Shown: positions 49,927 to 60,432, counted from the stretch's first letter. The stretch is DNA of 64,000 nucleotides from an uncultured Eubacterium sp. (GCA_945910225.1 CAMDYG010000007.1:1-64000), one strand, 5' to 3'. Numbers and translations are program-made. The notes: generated from the letters alone by a model not told the origin.

Positions 49927-52221
49927 TTAAAGATGCCATATATCCTCATTATACTGGCGGATTGTTCTGTCTGATGAGAAGAAACCCGCATTGGCAATAT
50001 TGATAAGCATTTTTTCAGCCCATGCATATCTGTCCTCATAATCTGACAAAGCCTTCTCTTTAGTATCTATATAGCTTCGCAGATCAAGCAGTGCCATGAA
50101 CCAGTCTTTTCCTACTATTTCGTTATACAGCCTGTTAAGACTGTGTGAATCACCAGCCTGCATCATAATATCTGATATTATAAAGTCCACACATTTCTTA
50201 ATAAGTGAGTCTGTATCATAAAGCTTTCTGGCGTTATAGTCACATTTTTCATAATGTGCAATAACTTCATCGCTTGATGCACCAAATGTATAGATATTAT
50301 CACTTCCGACAAGCTCTGCAATCTCAACATTAGCGCCGTCCATTGTTCCAAGTGTGACTGCTCCATTAAGCATAAATTTCATGTTACCCGTTCCTGACGC
50401 CTCCTTAGATGCAAGTGATATCTGCTCTGATATGTCACATGCCGGAATAAGCTTTTCTGCAAGCGTTACATTATAATTCTCTATAAGTACCACCTTGAGA
50501 TATGGGCTTACATCTTTGTCAGCTTCAATAACCTTACTCAATGTAAGTATCAGATGAATTATATCCTTCGCAATTGTATATGCCGGTGCAGCTTTTGCTC
50601 CAAATATCACTGTTACCGGGGTCTTTGGAATATTTCCAGCCTTTATGTCAAAATATTTATATATTATATACAGAGCATTCATCTGCTGTCTCTTATACTC
50701 ATGCAGACGCTTTATCTGTATATCATATATTGACTGCGGGTTAATCTCTATTCCCTGTGTCTGCTTAAGATAAGCTGCAAGATTTTCCTTGTTCTCTGTC
50801 TTAATCTTTAAAAGGTTATCGTAAGTATTTTTATCACCAGTGAACTTTAAAAGGTCTTTTAACTTATCTGCATCATGTCTGTACTCACTTCCAATAAGTG
50901 TCTCTATATATTTTGCGAGTTCGTTATTGCAGTGGATAAGCCATCTCCTGAATGTAATACCATTAGTTTTATTGTTGAATTTCTCCGGATATATCCTGTA
51001 GAAATCATTAAGCTCAGTGTTCTTTAATATCTCTGTGTGCAGCTTTGCAACCCCGTTGACACTCATTCCATAATGGATATCAATATGCGCCATATGAACA
51101 AGATTATTGTCGTCGATTATATACACTGAAGGGTCTGTGTACTTCTCACGGATTCTCTTATCAAGCTCTCTTATAATCGGCATAAGCTGTGGAACAACTC
51201 TGTCCAGATAGTCTACAGGCCACTTTTCAAGGGCTTCAGCAAGAATTGTATGGTTAGTGTATGCACAGCATTTTGATACTATATCTATTGCTTCATCCAT
51301 TGTTATCGGACTTCCGTCAATATCTCCATTTTCTGTAAGAAGTCTTATAAGCTCAGGAATTACCATTGTCGGATGAGTATCGTTAATCTGGATAACCGCA
51401 AGTTCTGGCAGATTTTTAAATGTCTTTCCTGTATTAATACATTTTTCCTTACATTCATCTAATATAAGCCTTGCGCCATTGCTTACCATGAAATACTGCT
51501 GATAGATTCGTAAAAGTCTTCCCTGTTCATCACTATCATCCGGATAAAGGAAGAGAGTAAGGTTCTTTGCAATATCTGACTTGTCAAAGTCTATGCCATC
51601 ACCTTTTACAATACTCTCATCAACTGTCTCCACATCAAACAGATGAAGTTTATTCGTTCTTTTCTCACCATACACATTGATATCATACATTCTTGAAGCA
51701 ACACTCATTCCACCAAAATTGATTGTGTATGTCACATCTGTCGGAACAAGCCAGCTATCCTTACCAATCCACGGATTAGGCACTTCCTTCTGCTTTCCAT
51801 TCTCAAACACCTGCTTAAAAAGTCCAAGATGGTAGTTAAGTCCGACTCCATCACCATTAAGGTCAAGATTGGCAATCGAATCAAGAAAACATGCTGCAAG
51901 TCTTCCAAGTCCGCCATTGCCAAGTGACGGCTCTACTTCCAGTTCTTCAATATCTGAAAGATTCCTGCCCGCCCTGGCAAGTTCTTCCTTAACCTCATCA
52001 TAGATCCCTACGTTAATAAGATTATTGGATAAGAGTTTTCCTATAAGGAACTCAGCAGAAATATAGTAAACCTTTCTGCCATTGTCTTTCACGATTCTAT
52101 CACGTCCTTTTTGTGCCACCAGCTTCATAAGTGCATGAAAGCACTCCTCATTGCTGCATGAGTGCAAGTCTTTTCCATAATCTTCCAAACATATAGTGTT
52201 AAGCATATTGTTGCCCTCCAT
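49927..52221 (-). CDS. glgP: Glycogen/maltodextrin phosphorylase
   Basis: [45 protein letters not shown] site [32 protein letters not shown]. Confidence 0.96.
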   Translation of the reverse strand: MEGNNMLNTICLEDYGKDLHSCSNEECFHALMKLVAQKGRDRIVKDNGRKVYYISAEFLIGKLLSNNLINVGIYDEVKEELARAGRNLSDIEELEVEPSLGNGGLGRLAACFLDSIANLDLNGDGVGLNYHLGLFKQVFENGKQKEVPNPWIGKDSWLVPTDVTYTINFGGMSVASRMYDINVYGEKRTNKLHLFDVETVDESIVKGDGIDFDKSDIAKNLTLFLYPDDSDEQGRLLRIYQQYFMVSNGARLILDECKEKCINTGKTFKNLPELAVIQINDTHPTMVIPELIRLLTENGDIDGSPITMDEAIDIVSKCCAYTNHTILAEALEKWPVDYLDRVVPQLMPIIRELDKRIREKYTDPSVYIIDDNNLVHMAHIDIHYGMSVNGVAKLHTEILKNTELNDFYRIYPEKFNNKTNGITFRRWLIHCNNELAKYIETLIGSEYRHDADKLKDLLKFTGDKNTYDNLLKIKTENKENLAAYLKQTQGIEINPQSIYDIQIKRLHEYKRQQMNALYIIYKYFDIKAGNIPKTPVTVIFGAKAAPAYTIAKDIIHLILTLSKVIEADKDVSPYLKVVLIENYNVTLAEKLIPACDISEQISLASKEASGTGNMKFMLNGAVTLGTMDGANVEIAELVGSDNIYTFGASSDEVIAHYEKCDYNARKLYDTDSLIKKCVDFIISDIMMQAGDSHSLNRLYNEIVGKDWFMALLDLRSYIDTKEKALSDYEDRYAWAEKMLINIANAGFFSSDRTIRQYNEDIWHL

Positions 52222-52247
52222 TCTTGTATTTATATTTTATTATAGAG

Positions 52248-52276
52248 TTGCTGGAAAAATTCTCTTGCTTTATAAT
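52248..52276 (+). promoter_or_regulatory. Putative sigma-A promoter of the AraC-family gene
   Basis: ttgctg-N17-tataat in the divergent glgP/araC intergenic region. Confidence 0.55.
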
Positions 52277-52318
52277 GGGATAAACTTGTACTATTCTATC
52301 ATATTTAAGGAGTATCCA

Positions 52319-53194
52319 ATGAATATAACAGATTACGAACCATTGAAAGAAACCAAATCACATTTTGATTCAGACTTTTTATATAATACTTACCTGTGCT
52401 CCATCCCTCTTGATTTTGCGGAGGTTCCCCTGCACTGGCATAATGAAATGGAACTTATATACATCAAGAAAGGATGCATGATTGTAAGTGTTGACCTTGA
52501 GTATTATGTTGTAAATGCAGGAGATATTGTTGTTGTCATGCCAGGACATATCCACTCAATCATCCAGAACGAAAATGATTCATGCGAATATGAAAATATT
52601 CTCTTTAGCCTTGATATGCTTATTGGCAGACAATGTGATTATGATACTGCCAGCTTTTTTAATGGAATTGCAGGATTTAAGGGTTATTGTCCCCCTGTTA
52701 TAAGAAATAATGCGCCACACTATTCTGATTTAATTCATTATATTGATGAAGCTGATAATATATGCCAGTATCTTCCTGATGGATACAGATTAAAGATCCG
52801 TGCATGCCTTTTTAATTTCTTTTACGAACTTAATGCATATTTTTACACCTATACAGAAACGTCTGCACATTTGTCTGATGATAAGCTGGATAAGCTGAAA
52901 CTTGTTCTTAATTACATTGAAAAAAACTTCTCACATGCAATATCCATTGAAGAGATTGCAGAGTGGTGCCATTTCAGCCAGTCGCATTTTATGAAGTTTT
53001 TTAAGAACTGCACCGGAATGTCTTTTATTACTTACCTTAATGACTACCGGCTTATTATTGCTGCAAGAATATTAAAAACCACAACCCAGCCAGTAATTTC
53101 TGTGGCTTCAGATTGTGGTTTTGATAATATCTCTTACTTTAATAGAAAATTTAAAGAAAAATATGGTGTTTCTCCACGGGAATTTCGGAGATAG
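52319..53194 (+). CDS. AraC-family regulator with N-terminal cupin
   Basis: Start MNITDYEPLKETK after aaggag; cupin HWHNEMELIYIKKG; HTH IEEIAEWCHFSQSHFMKFFKNCTGMSFITYLNDYRL...CGFDNISYFNRKFKEKYGVSPREFRR. Confidence 0.93.
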   Translation: MNITDYEPLKETKSHFDSDFLYNTYLCSIPLDFAEVPLHWHNEMELIYIKKGCMIVSVDLEYYVVNAGDIVVVMPGHIHSIIQNENDSCEYENILFSLDMLIGRQCDYDTASFFNGIAGFKGYCPPVIRNNAPHYSDLIHYIDEADNICQYLPDGYRLKIRACLFNFFYELNAYFYTYTETSAHLSDDKLDKLKLVLNYIEKNFSHAISIEEIAEWCHFSQSHFMKFFKNCTGMSFITYLNDYRLIIAARILKTTTQPVISVASDCGFDNISYFNRKFKEKYGVSPREFRR

Positions 53195-53201
53195 TTTGTT
53201 G

Positions 53202-54245
53202 TTAATATAACCTGTTTTTTACATATTCCTCAAATCTTGGCAACGCCATTGCTATTTTTCCATACTGCCTTGTATCTATAACGCCTTTTCGCTTTAAACG
53301 ATCACGATACACTGAAAATAGTTCTGGTTTCATTTCAAGTTTTTCACGAATCTCCTTTACAGACTGATATCCATTCTCTGATATAGCCCTAAGTATTTCC
53401 TTATCCTTAGGTGATAACGCTTCCCATATCTTACTATATACATATTCATCTAAATACTGGTCATACTCAGGCATAATATCTTCTAACGTATGATCCTTTC
53501 TATTTTCCCAATAAAGATATCCAAGCACCTGAAACGCAAATGGATATCCTCTTGTAAGCAGAGTCATTTTTTCAGCCATTTCGTCATTTATATCAAATAT
53601 TCTGATATAATGACTCTTAATTGCTGTATAATTAAGCGGTTCTAATATTACCTTAGGTGCTCTGTATAAAAATGTAAGTGACTTCTCATTCTGCAAATCA
53701 TATATATTCTCATACAGTCCAGTCATCAATAAATATATTGGATATTCTTCTCTTAAAAAAATCTGAAATGAGCTTGCAAATACCTTAATATTCTCTGAAT
53801 TAATAACTTCATCAATTGTTATAAGAAGCCTTTTCCCCAAACGTTTTATGTGAGACAGCATTATCTCAATAACATTTTCAATATCAGTAACAGGCACAGA
53901 ATTCTCCACTTTTACCCCAAGACCAAATACTGAAAAATCAAGCTTAGCTTTCACAAATACTGCATGCATTTCTGGAATTGCATATATCTTTGCTGCAAGG
54001 CTCTGTAAAAGGTCCCGATTCGGATTAAGTTCAACTACTATCCATTCATCTGACTGTTTCCGTATCTCTGATGCAATGCTGGTCATCATTACAGTTTTTC
54101 CTGAACCTCTTACTCCTGTTATCATATATATCTGGTTAGGTGATTCTTCCGCTGTAAAATTACCAATTATTCTTTCTGTCTGTGCAATTCTTGAAATATA
54201 CTGTACTGGTTTTTTCCCAAAAGATAATGTAAACGGATTATTCAT
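53202..54245 (-). CDS. Orphan P-loop ATPase (ATPase_2/STAND-like) with probable C-terminal winged helix
   Basis: MITGVRGSGKTVMMTSIA Walker A; KRLLITIDEV Walker B; C-terminal LSPKDKEILRAISENGYQSVKEIREKLEMKPELFSVYRDRLKRKGVIDTRQYGKIAMALPRFEEYV. Confidence 0.88.
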   Translation of the reverse strand: MNNPFTLSFGKKPVQYISRIAQTERIIGNFTAEESPNQIYMITGVRGSGKTVMMTSIASEIRKQSDEWIVVELNPNRDLLQSLAAKIYAIPEMHAVFVKAKLDFSVFGLGVKVENSVPVTDIENVIEIMLSHIKRLGKRLLITIDEVINSENIKVFASSFQIFLREEYPIYLLMTGLYENIYDLQNEKSLTFLYRAPKVILEPLNYTAIKSHYIRIFDINDEMAEKMTLLTRGYPFAFQVLGYLYWENRKDHTLEDIMPEYDQYLDEYVYSKIWEALSPKDKEILRAISENGYQSVKEIREKLEMKPELFSVYRDRLKRKGVIDTRQYGKIAMALPRFEEYVKNRLY

Positions 54246-54258
54246 GCGCAGCCTCCTA

Positions 54259-54351
54259 TATAAGTTTATATAACCTTTTATAACTTTTTATTTGTTTTAT
54301 AATTTTATATAAGTTTTTATAACTTTTTATTTATTATATAACCTTTTATAA
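54259..54351. repeat. Helically phased iteron array (39-bp period) of TATAA boxes
   Basis: TATAA at 54259, 54269, 54279, 54298, 54308, 54318, 54337, 54347 (spacing 10,10,19,10,10,19,10). Confidence 0.88.
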
Positions 54352-54409
54352 CTTTTTTCAATTGAAAAGCCTTTTATACATTCTAAAAATATAAGTTATC
54401 CACTAATCA

Positions 54410-55339
54410 TTACATAATAATCTCTCCTGCAAGCAATGCAAGACAAGGAAGCGTAACAATGCTTATCAAAGTTGACAAAGTAACTGCACCAACTGCCAGC
54501 TTCTGGTCATGACCGAACTTAATTGCAAAAAGTGTAGTGATAGCCGCACAAGGACACGCCTCAAGTACAATTGTAATAACAGCTACCATTCCATGGGCAT
54601 GTATAAGATACATAACTAGCGTGCAGATCACAGGGATAATGAACATTCTGAGAATCACTGTAAAATATACTCTTTTATCCTTTAATATGCTTAATAGTGG
54701 GAACTGGGAAATAGTAATTCCAGTTATTATCATAGATAATGGAGTATTCATGCCTCCGACAACATTAAATGTATCCTTGAGAACTCCTGCAACCGGAATT
54801 CTGGCAAGGAATATCACAAGTCCGACGGCAACTGATATGATTGGTGGGCATGTAACAATCTTCTTTAAAAGTTCCTTAAGGCTCATGCTCTCCGAAACAT
54901 ACACAATTCCCACTGTCCACAGCAGAATATTAAATACAGTGACATATACGCTTGCATATAATACACCTTCCGAGCCATACATTGCCTGGATCAGCGGAAA
55001 GCCCATATAAGCTGCATTAGAAAATGTAGTCGCAAATCTAATGATTCCTCTTACATCCTTTTTCATTAAAAATGTTATGACTATTGATAATACCATTCCA
55101 ATGCATATGGTAAGTATGCTGTAAAAAAGCATTCTTCCCATATTCTTAAGAATCTCAGCATTATATCCTGACATATAAGAATTAATAATCATAAATGGAA
55201 CAACAAAATATATAAGAAGATTAGAAAGCATGCCTTTACCTTCTTCATTAACCATCTTAATCTTTCCAATAACAACACCACACAGTATTAATATAAACAA
55301 TTCAAATACCTGCTTTGCGGTGATAATTGCTAAATCCAT
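54410..55339 (-). CDS. Auxin efflux carrier (AEC) family permease
   Basis: Ten hydrophobic helices; MDLAIITAKQVFELFILILCGVVIGKIKMVNEEGKGMLSNLLIYFVVPFMIINSY; start at 55339 after GGAGGGC. Confidence 0.88.
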   Translation of the reverse strand: MDLAIITAKQVFELFILILCGVVIGKIKMVNEEGKGMLSNLLIYFVVPFMIINSYMSGYNAEILKNMGRMLFYSILTICIGMVLSIVITFLMKKDVRGIIRFATTFSNAAYMGFPLIQAMYGSEGVLYASVYVTVFNILLWTVGIVYVSESMSLKELLKKIVTCPPIISVAVGLVIFLARIPVAGVLKDTFNVVGGMNTPLSMIITGITISQFPLLSILKDKRVYFTVILRMFIIPVICTLVMYLIHAHGMVAVITIVLEACPCAAITTLFAIKFGHDQKLAVGAVTLSTLISIVTLPCLALLAGEIIM

Positions 55340-55367
55340 AACTTTCTTTGCCCTCCTTATACACATA

Positions 55368-55414
55368 AAAACCATGTTATATATTTCATCTTCTGAAATA
55401 TATAACATGGTTTT
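55368..55414. terminator. 21-bp perfect palindrome, 5-nt loop, between the marR-like and AEC genes
   Basis: aaaaccatgttatatatttca-tcttc-tgaaatatataacatggtttt; minus-strand copy is followed by a T run. Confidence 0.65.
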
Positions 55415-55434
55415 AACAAAGTCAAGCACCAAAT

Positions 55435-55902
55435 CTAGTACTTTATCTCAGGCATAAGTTCTTCACTTATAATATCAAGCATGTGCTCCATGGTCTTTAG
55501 TTCTTCTTCTGTAAATCTGCCTTCTATCCTGTCCATCACAGTCTTAAGATAAGTGTTACTGATATTATAATAATCTATATATTTCTGGGTAACCTCAAGG
55601 TGGTATTCTCTCTTATCTTCCTCAGACTGCACTTTCTTAAGATATCCCTTCTTCACAAGACTATTAATCTTATAAGCAGCATTTGGCGATGATATATTTG
55701 CCATCTGGGCAAACTGAGCCACTGTAGGCTTATCAAGAGCATATATAATCTCCATGCAGAAAGTTTCAACTGTTGTAAGAGATGTTTCTCTCTCCTGCAG
55801 CTTTTCAAACATTTTCTGATAAAAATGCATCTTGAACTTAGTGTACACCTTACTAAAAGAATCCTGCAGCAACTTATTATACCTCCTTATTTTGTGAAGC
55901 AA
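55435..55902 (-). CDS. MarR-family regulator (FabT-like by position)
   Basis: wHTH PTVAQFAQMANISSPNAAYKINSLVKKGYLKKVQSEEDKREYHLEVTQK; last gene of the fatty-acid cluster. Confidence 0.88.
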   Translation of the reverse strand: MLHKIRRYNKLLQDSFSKVYTKFKMHFYQKMFEKLQERETSLTTVETFCMEIIYALDKPTVAQFAQMANISSPNAAYKINSLVKKGYLKKVQSEEDKREYHLEVTQKYIDYYNISNTYLKTVMDRIEGRFTEEELKTMEHMLDIISEELMPEIKY

Positions 55903-55918
55903 AATGCGACTGCTCTTG

Positions 55919-55978
55919 CAGTGACAGAAGTATCTACTTCACTGAACTTTATCAATTGTGTATTATTATAACAATTGA
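55919..55978 (-). promoter_or_regulatory. Putative marR promoter/operator: two inverted repeats, TATAAT inside one
   Basis: Minus strand TCAATTGTTATAATAATACACAATTGA (55952-55978) and CAGTGAAGTAGATACTTCTGTCACTG (55919-55944). Confidence 0.5.
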
Positions 55979-55979
55979 C

Positions 55980-56405
55980 CTATTCTATTGCAAATGTAAG
56001 TTCTGCTGATACTGCTAGTTTCCCATCAACATAAGCCTCTGCTTTTCCTACCCCAATAGGACCCTTTCTTGCTATAATTTCACAAGACATTTCAAGCACA
56101 TCTCCAGGTGTGACCTGAGACTTAAATTTTGCATTTTTAATACCTGCAAAAAGAGCTATATGACCTTTGTTTCTCTCCTCTGAAAGCAGTGCAACCGCTC
56201 CCGTCTGTGCAAGTGCCTCAATAATAAGGACCCCTGGCATTACCTTCTTCTGTGGAAAATGTCCCACAAAATGCATTTCATTGGCCGAGACACATTTAAT
56301 ACCACAGGCTTTCTTTCCCGGTTCACATTCTGTAATTCTGTCAACTAAAAGAAACGGATATCTATGAGGCAGAATCTGCTGTATTTCATCTGAATTAAGC
56401 TGCAT
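55980..56405 (-). CDS. fabZ: 3-hydroxyacyl-ACP dehydratase
   Basis: [50 protein letters not shown]. Confidence 0.97.
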   Translation of the reverse strand: MQLNSDEIQQILPHRYPFLLVDRITECEPGKKACGIKCVSANEMHFVGHFPQKKVMPGVLIIEALAQTGAVALLSEERNKGHIALFAGIKNAKFKSQVTPGDVLEMSCEIIARKGPIGVGKAEAYVDGKLAVSAELTFAIE

Positions 56406-56407
56406 AA

Positions 56408-57640
56408 TTACACCACCTTTCTAAGAATAACTGACGCATTATGTCCTCCAAAGCCAAGAGAATTAGACATGGCATAATCAACCTTAGCCTTTCTAGCCAC
56501 ATTGGGAACAATATCCAGATCACACTCTTCATCAGGAATCTGATAGTTAATAGTTGGCGGAACTATATCATTCTTTACAGCAAGTGCGGATATAATTGCC
56601 TCAACTGCTCCACTTGCGCCTAACATATGTCCTGTCATAGATTTAGTTGAGCTTACAGCAAGCTTATATGCATGAGTTCCAAATGCTTTCTTAATCGCAT
56701 TAGTCTCTCCTTTATCATTAAGCTTCGTACTTGTACCATGTGCATTGATATAATCAATCTGGCAAGGCTCAATTCCTGCATCCTTTACAGCCTCAAGCAT
56801 GGCAGCTGCTGCCATGCTTCCATCTTCAAGCGGAGCTGTTACATGATTAGCATCACATGTTGAGCCATAGCCTGCCACCTCACAATATATCTGTGCACCT
56901 CTGTTTAGTGCATGTTCATACTCTTCAAGAATAAGAACTCCCGCACCTTCTCCCATGACAAATCCACTTCTTTCTTTATCAAATGGAACAGATGCCCGGC
57001 TTACATCTTCTGATTTGCTAAGAGCATGCATTGATGTAAAACCTCCTATTCCAAAATCAGTTATGCAGCTTTCTGCTCCACCGCACACAATCACATCCTG
57101 ATATCCGTCTCTTATCTGTCTTAACGCATCTCCAACCGCATTAGTTCCACTGGCGCATGCTGTAACTACAGAAGTACACATTCCATGAAGTCCGAATCTG
57201 ATTGCAACATGTCCTGCTGCCATATTGGTTATTGACATTGGAACAAAATGTGGAGATACCCTGTCATATCCCTTACTTTCTCCCCTTAAACATTCTCTCT
57301 GGATAGTTGTAAGTCCGCCTATTCCGCTTGATACTATAACTCCACACCTTAACGTGTCCTCTTTATCAAAGTCTATTCCTGAATCCTTTACTGCTTCATC
57401 AGCCGCTGCAAGTGCATATATTGTAAAGTCATCCATCTTCCTTAATTCTGCTTTATCGACAATGCCCTCTGCGTCAAAGTCTTTTACCTCTCCAGCAAGC
57501 TTGACTGCACTGTTATCTGTATTAAAATGTGTTATCTTTCCTATACCACATTTACCAGCCTTTACAGCTTCCCACATATCATTCACATTATTACCAACAG
57601 GCGTGACTGCTCCCATACCTGTAATTACAACTCTTCTCAT
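56408..57640 (-). CDS. fabF: 3-oxoacyl-ACP synthase II
   Basis: [66 protein letters not shown]; start at 57640 overlaps fabG stop as ATGA. Confidence 0.96.
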   Translation of the reverse strand: MRRVVITGMGAVTPVGNNVNDMWEAVKAGKCGIGKITHFNTDNSAVKLAGEVKDFDAEGIVDKAELRKMDDFTIYALAAADEAVKDSGIDFDKEDTLRCGVIVSSGIGGLTTIQRECLRGESKGYDRVSPHFVPMSITNMAAGHVAIRFGLHGMCTSVVTACASGTNAVGDALRQIRDGYQDVIVCGGAESCITDFGIGGFTSMHALSKSEDVSRASVPFDKERSGFVMGEGAGVLILEEYEHALNRGAQIYCEVAGYGSTCDANHVTAPLEDGSMAAAAMLEAVKDAGIEPCQIDYINAHGTSTKLNDKGETNAIKKAFGTHAYKLAVSSTKSMTGHMLGASGAVEAIISALAVKNDIVPPTINYQIPDEECDLDIVPNVARKAKVDYAMSNSLGFGGHNASVILRKVV

Positions 57641-58380
57641 ATAGCCATTCCTCCGTCCACACAAAGTACCTGTCCGGTTATGTAACCTGCTCCATCACCA
57701 GCAAGAAATGCTACTGCTGCTGCAATATCCTCCGGCTTTCCCATCTCCTTAAAAGGTATATTTTCCAACACCTTTTCTTTCGCAGTTTCCGGCATTGCAC
57801 CTGTCATATCAGTTTCAATCATCCCGGGTGCAACCGCATTTACAGTTATATGTCTTGATGCAAGTTCTCTTGCAAGTGACTTCGTCATGCCAATAACACC
57901 TGCCTTGCTCGCAGAATAATTAACCTGCCCTGCATTTCCCATAACACCTACAACTGAACTCATATTAATAATCCTTCCTGCTCTCTGTCGCAGCATAAGT
58001 CTTGAAACTCCACGCATCATATAAAATGTACCTTTAAGATTCACATCTATGACTGCATCAAAGTCCTCATCCTTCATACGCCCAATAAGGTTATCTTTAG
58101 TAATGCCTGCATTGTTGACAAGAATATCAATTCTGCCACCAAGTAAATCAACTGCTTCCTTGATTAAACGCTCACATTCATCCGGATTACTTACATCTGC
58201 CTTAATCGAATGAACTTCAATCCCATACTGCCTGCATAACTTAACTGTTTCGCTGGCAGCTTCATCCCCTGAACGATAACTGAACACAATATCCGTATTC
58301 TCACTTGCAAGTTTCACACATATAGCTCTTCCTATTCCACGGCTTGCACCTGTAACAAGTGCTTTTCTTCTTTCACCCAT
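57637..58380 (-). CDS. fabG: 3-oxoacyl-ACP reductase
   Basis: ALVTGASRGIGRAICVKLA, NNAGITKDNLIGRM, NYSASKAGVIGMTKSLARELA, GQVLCVDGGM. Confidence 0.96.
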   Translation of the reverse strand: MGERRKALVTGASRGIGRAICVKLASENTDIVFSYRSGDEAASETVKLCRQYGIEVHSIKADVSNPDECERLIKEAVDLLGGRIDILVNNAGITKDNLIGRMKDEDFDAVIDVNLKGTFYMMRGVSRLMLRQRAGRIINMSSVVGVMGNAGQVNYSASKAGVIGMTKSLARELASRHITVNAVAPGMIETDMTGAMPETAKEKVLENIPFKEMGKPEDIAAAVAFLAGDGAGYITGQVLCVDGGMAI

Positions 58381-58383
58381 TCC

Positions 58384-59499
58384 TTATCCTTTCCCGGCCA
58401 GCATCTGATATTTAAAGCCGGCGCATTTCATGTCCGATTTGTTCAATCTATATTGTTTCATAACTTCACCAATAAGTTCTTTAACGCTCATTATCCTGTC
58501 AACCCTGTCAGCATTGCTTCCAGCAAAGAACAGTCCATTGTTCCAGTCCCCTTTAACAGCAGCTATAAGTGCCCTGCTGATACAATATGGTATACTGTCA
58601 TCTTTCTTACATGAGGTAAGACAGCCATTACATTTTTTTGCTAAGAACGTCTCACCTTTTCCAAGCCTCTTAAGCAATGGACTGTCAATCGCACGCGCCT
58701 GCATTCCAACAGGACTTTTAATAATACGGATATCTTCTTTCCTGGCACTAACAACAGCCTGTTTAAATGTATCAGATGCATCACACTCATCCGTAGCAAT
58801 AAACCTTGTCGCAATCTGCACTCCGGAAGCCCCCTTCTTTATGTAATGCGCCATATCATTTCCATCAAACACACCGCCAGCAACAAATACAGGAATATGA
58901 ACCTCCTCCTCTTCTGTCACACGAAGTATGTCTGACAATATCTCATCATTGCTCTGTGCTTTCCCTTGTGCGATATCATCCGCACTAAAGCCCAGATGTC
59001 CACCTGCCATGCTTCCTTCAATAATGAACATGTCAGGGTACACATCAAAATGTTTTTTATATGATCTCATTATTATCTTAGCAGCCCTGCCACTTGAAAC
59101 AATTGGCGCTGCAAGTGTATCTGTTCCTCTGGTAAATTGTGGCAGATTAAGAGGCAGTCCTGCTCCAGAGATAATAATATCTGCGCCTGCCTGAACTGCT
59201 GTCTGGCAACTTTCTTCATAATGAGAAACTGCTGTCATGATATTAACAGCAACAAGTCCATTATTTTCACTATTCTTTGCAGTCTGTTTTGCTTTTTTTA
59301 TATGATACTCAAGGGCTCTTAAGTTTGCTTTTAACGGATTAATTTCAAAATCGGGTTCTGCATATCCTGCATTAACAGAACTGATAACTCCGCACGCCCC
59401 ACATGCTGCAACTGCTCCGGCAAGAGAAGAAAGTGAAACCCCGACTCCCATGCCTCCCTGAATAATAGGAATATCAAGAACCTTATTCTTAATCTGCAT
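58384..59499 (-). CDS. FabK/nitronate-monooxygenase-family flavoprotein with C-terminal Cys cluster
   Basis: DIPIIQGGMGVGVSLSSLAGAVAACGACGVISS...EGSMAGGHLGF...FVAGGVFDGNDMAHYIKKGASGVQIATRFI...KKCNGCLTSCKKDDSIPYCISRAL; start 59499 after AAGGA. Confidence 0.88.
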   Translation of the reverse strand: MQIKNKVLDIPIIQGGMGVGVSLSSLAGAVAACGACGVISSVNAGYAEPDFEINPLKANLRALEYHIKKAKQTAKNSENNGLVAVNIMTAVSHYEESCQTAVQAGADIIISGAGLPLNLPQFTRGTDTLAAPIVSSGRAAKIIMRSYKKHFDVYPDMFIIEGSMAGGHLGFSADDIAQGKAQSNDEILSDILRVTEEEEVHIPVFVAGGVFDGNDMAHYIKKGASGVQIATRFIATDECDASDTFKQAVVSARKEDIRIIKSPVGMQARAIDSPLLKRLGKGETFLAKKCNGCLTSCKKDDSIPYCISRALIAAVKGDWNNGLFFAGSNADRVDRIMSVKELIGEVMKQYRLNKSDMKCAGFKYQMLAGKG

Positions 59500-60418
59500 A
59501 TAATTCCTTTCGTACAGCCTCATACCCGGCATATATTTCTTCAAATATACTCTTGACCGGCTGTATCTTATTAATCTGTCCTGCTACCTGACCTGCCATA
59601 AGCGAACCATTCATTGTATCTCCATCAAACACTGCTTTTCGTAATGATCCAAGGGTATACTTTTCAAGCTCCATCTTATCTGCGCCTGCTTTTTCCTGCT
59701 TCACATATTCGCGTGACATCTCATTTTTAAGAACACGTACAGGTGTTCCAGCTATTCTTCCTGTAACTATGGTGTCATTATCCTTTGCTTTAAGTATTGC
59801 CTGCTTATAGTTATCATGAATAGGACACTCAGTACTTGCAAGAAGACATGTCCCCATCTGTACCCCTGCCGCTCCAAGTGCAAATGCTGCTGCAAGCTGT
59901 CTTCCATCAGCAATTCCTCCTGCAGCAATAACCGGAATATTCACGCTGTCAACAACCTTTGGAACAAGTGTCATAGTTGTCATTTCACCAACATGACCTC
60001 CACTTTCCGTTCCCTCTGCAATAACTGCATCAGCCCCAAAGCGTTCCATTCTTATCGCAAGAGCCGCACCTGATATGACAGGAATAACTATCATTTCATG
60101 TGCCTTCCAGTTTTCCATATACTTTGCAGGACTTCCTGCTCCTGTTGTTACAATCCTTACATTTTCTTCTACAAGAAGTTCTGCCATTGCATCTGCTTCC
60201 GGATTCATAAGCATAAGATTGACACCAAATGGTTTGTCTGTAAGTTCCCTGCATTTTCTTATATTCTCACGAAGCATGTCTGTGTTCATTCCGCCAGCTC
60301 CTATTAGCCCAAGTCCGCCTGCATTACTTACTGCAGCTGCAAATTCACCCGTTGCTATATTGGCCATGCCTCCCTGTATAAACGGATACTTAATCCCCAA
60401 TATTTTATCTAATCTCAT
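59489..60418 (-). CDS. fabK: Enoyl-ACP reductase II
   Basis: LGIKYPFIQGGMANIATGEFAAAVSNAGGLGLIGAGGM, EGTESGGHVGEMTTMTLVPKVVDSVNIPVIAAGGIADGRQLAAAFALGAAGVQMGT. Confidence 0.93.
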   Translation of the reverse strand: MRLDKILGIKYPFIQGGMANIATGEFAAAVSNAGGLGLIGAGGMNTDMLRENIRKCRELTDKPFGVNLMLMNPEADAMAELLVEENVRIVTTGAGSPAKYMENWKAHEMIVIPVISGAALAIRMERFGADAVIAEGTESGGHVGEMTTMTLVPKVVDSVNIPVIAAGGIADGRQLAAAFALGAAGVQMGTCLLASTECPIHDNYKQAILKAKDNDTIVTGRIAGTPVRVLKNEMSREYVKQEKAGADKMELEKYTLGSLRKAVFDGDTMNGSLMAGQVAGQINKIQPVKSIFEEIYAGYEAVRKELYAD

Positions 60419-60432
60419 TATGCTACTCCTTC

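Noticed and set aside
54259-54351. Possible CRISPR array
   Set aside because: Only about 2.4 units of a 39-bp AT-only repeat with no unique spacers and no cas genes in the window; better described as phased iterons.
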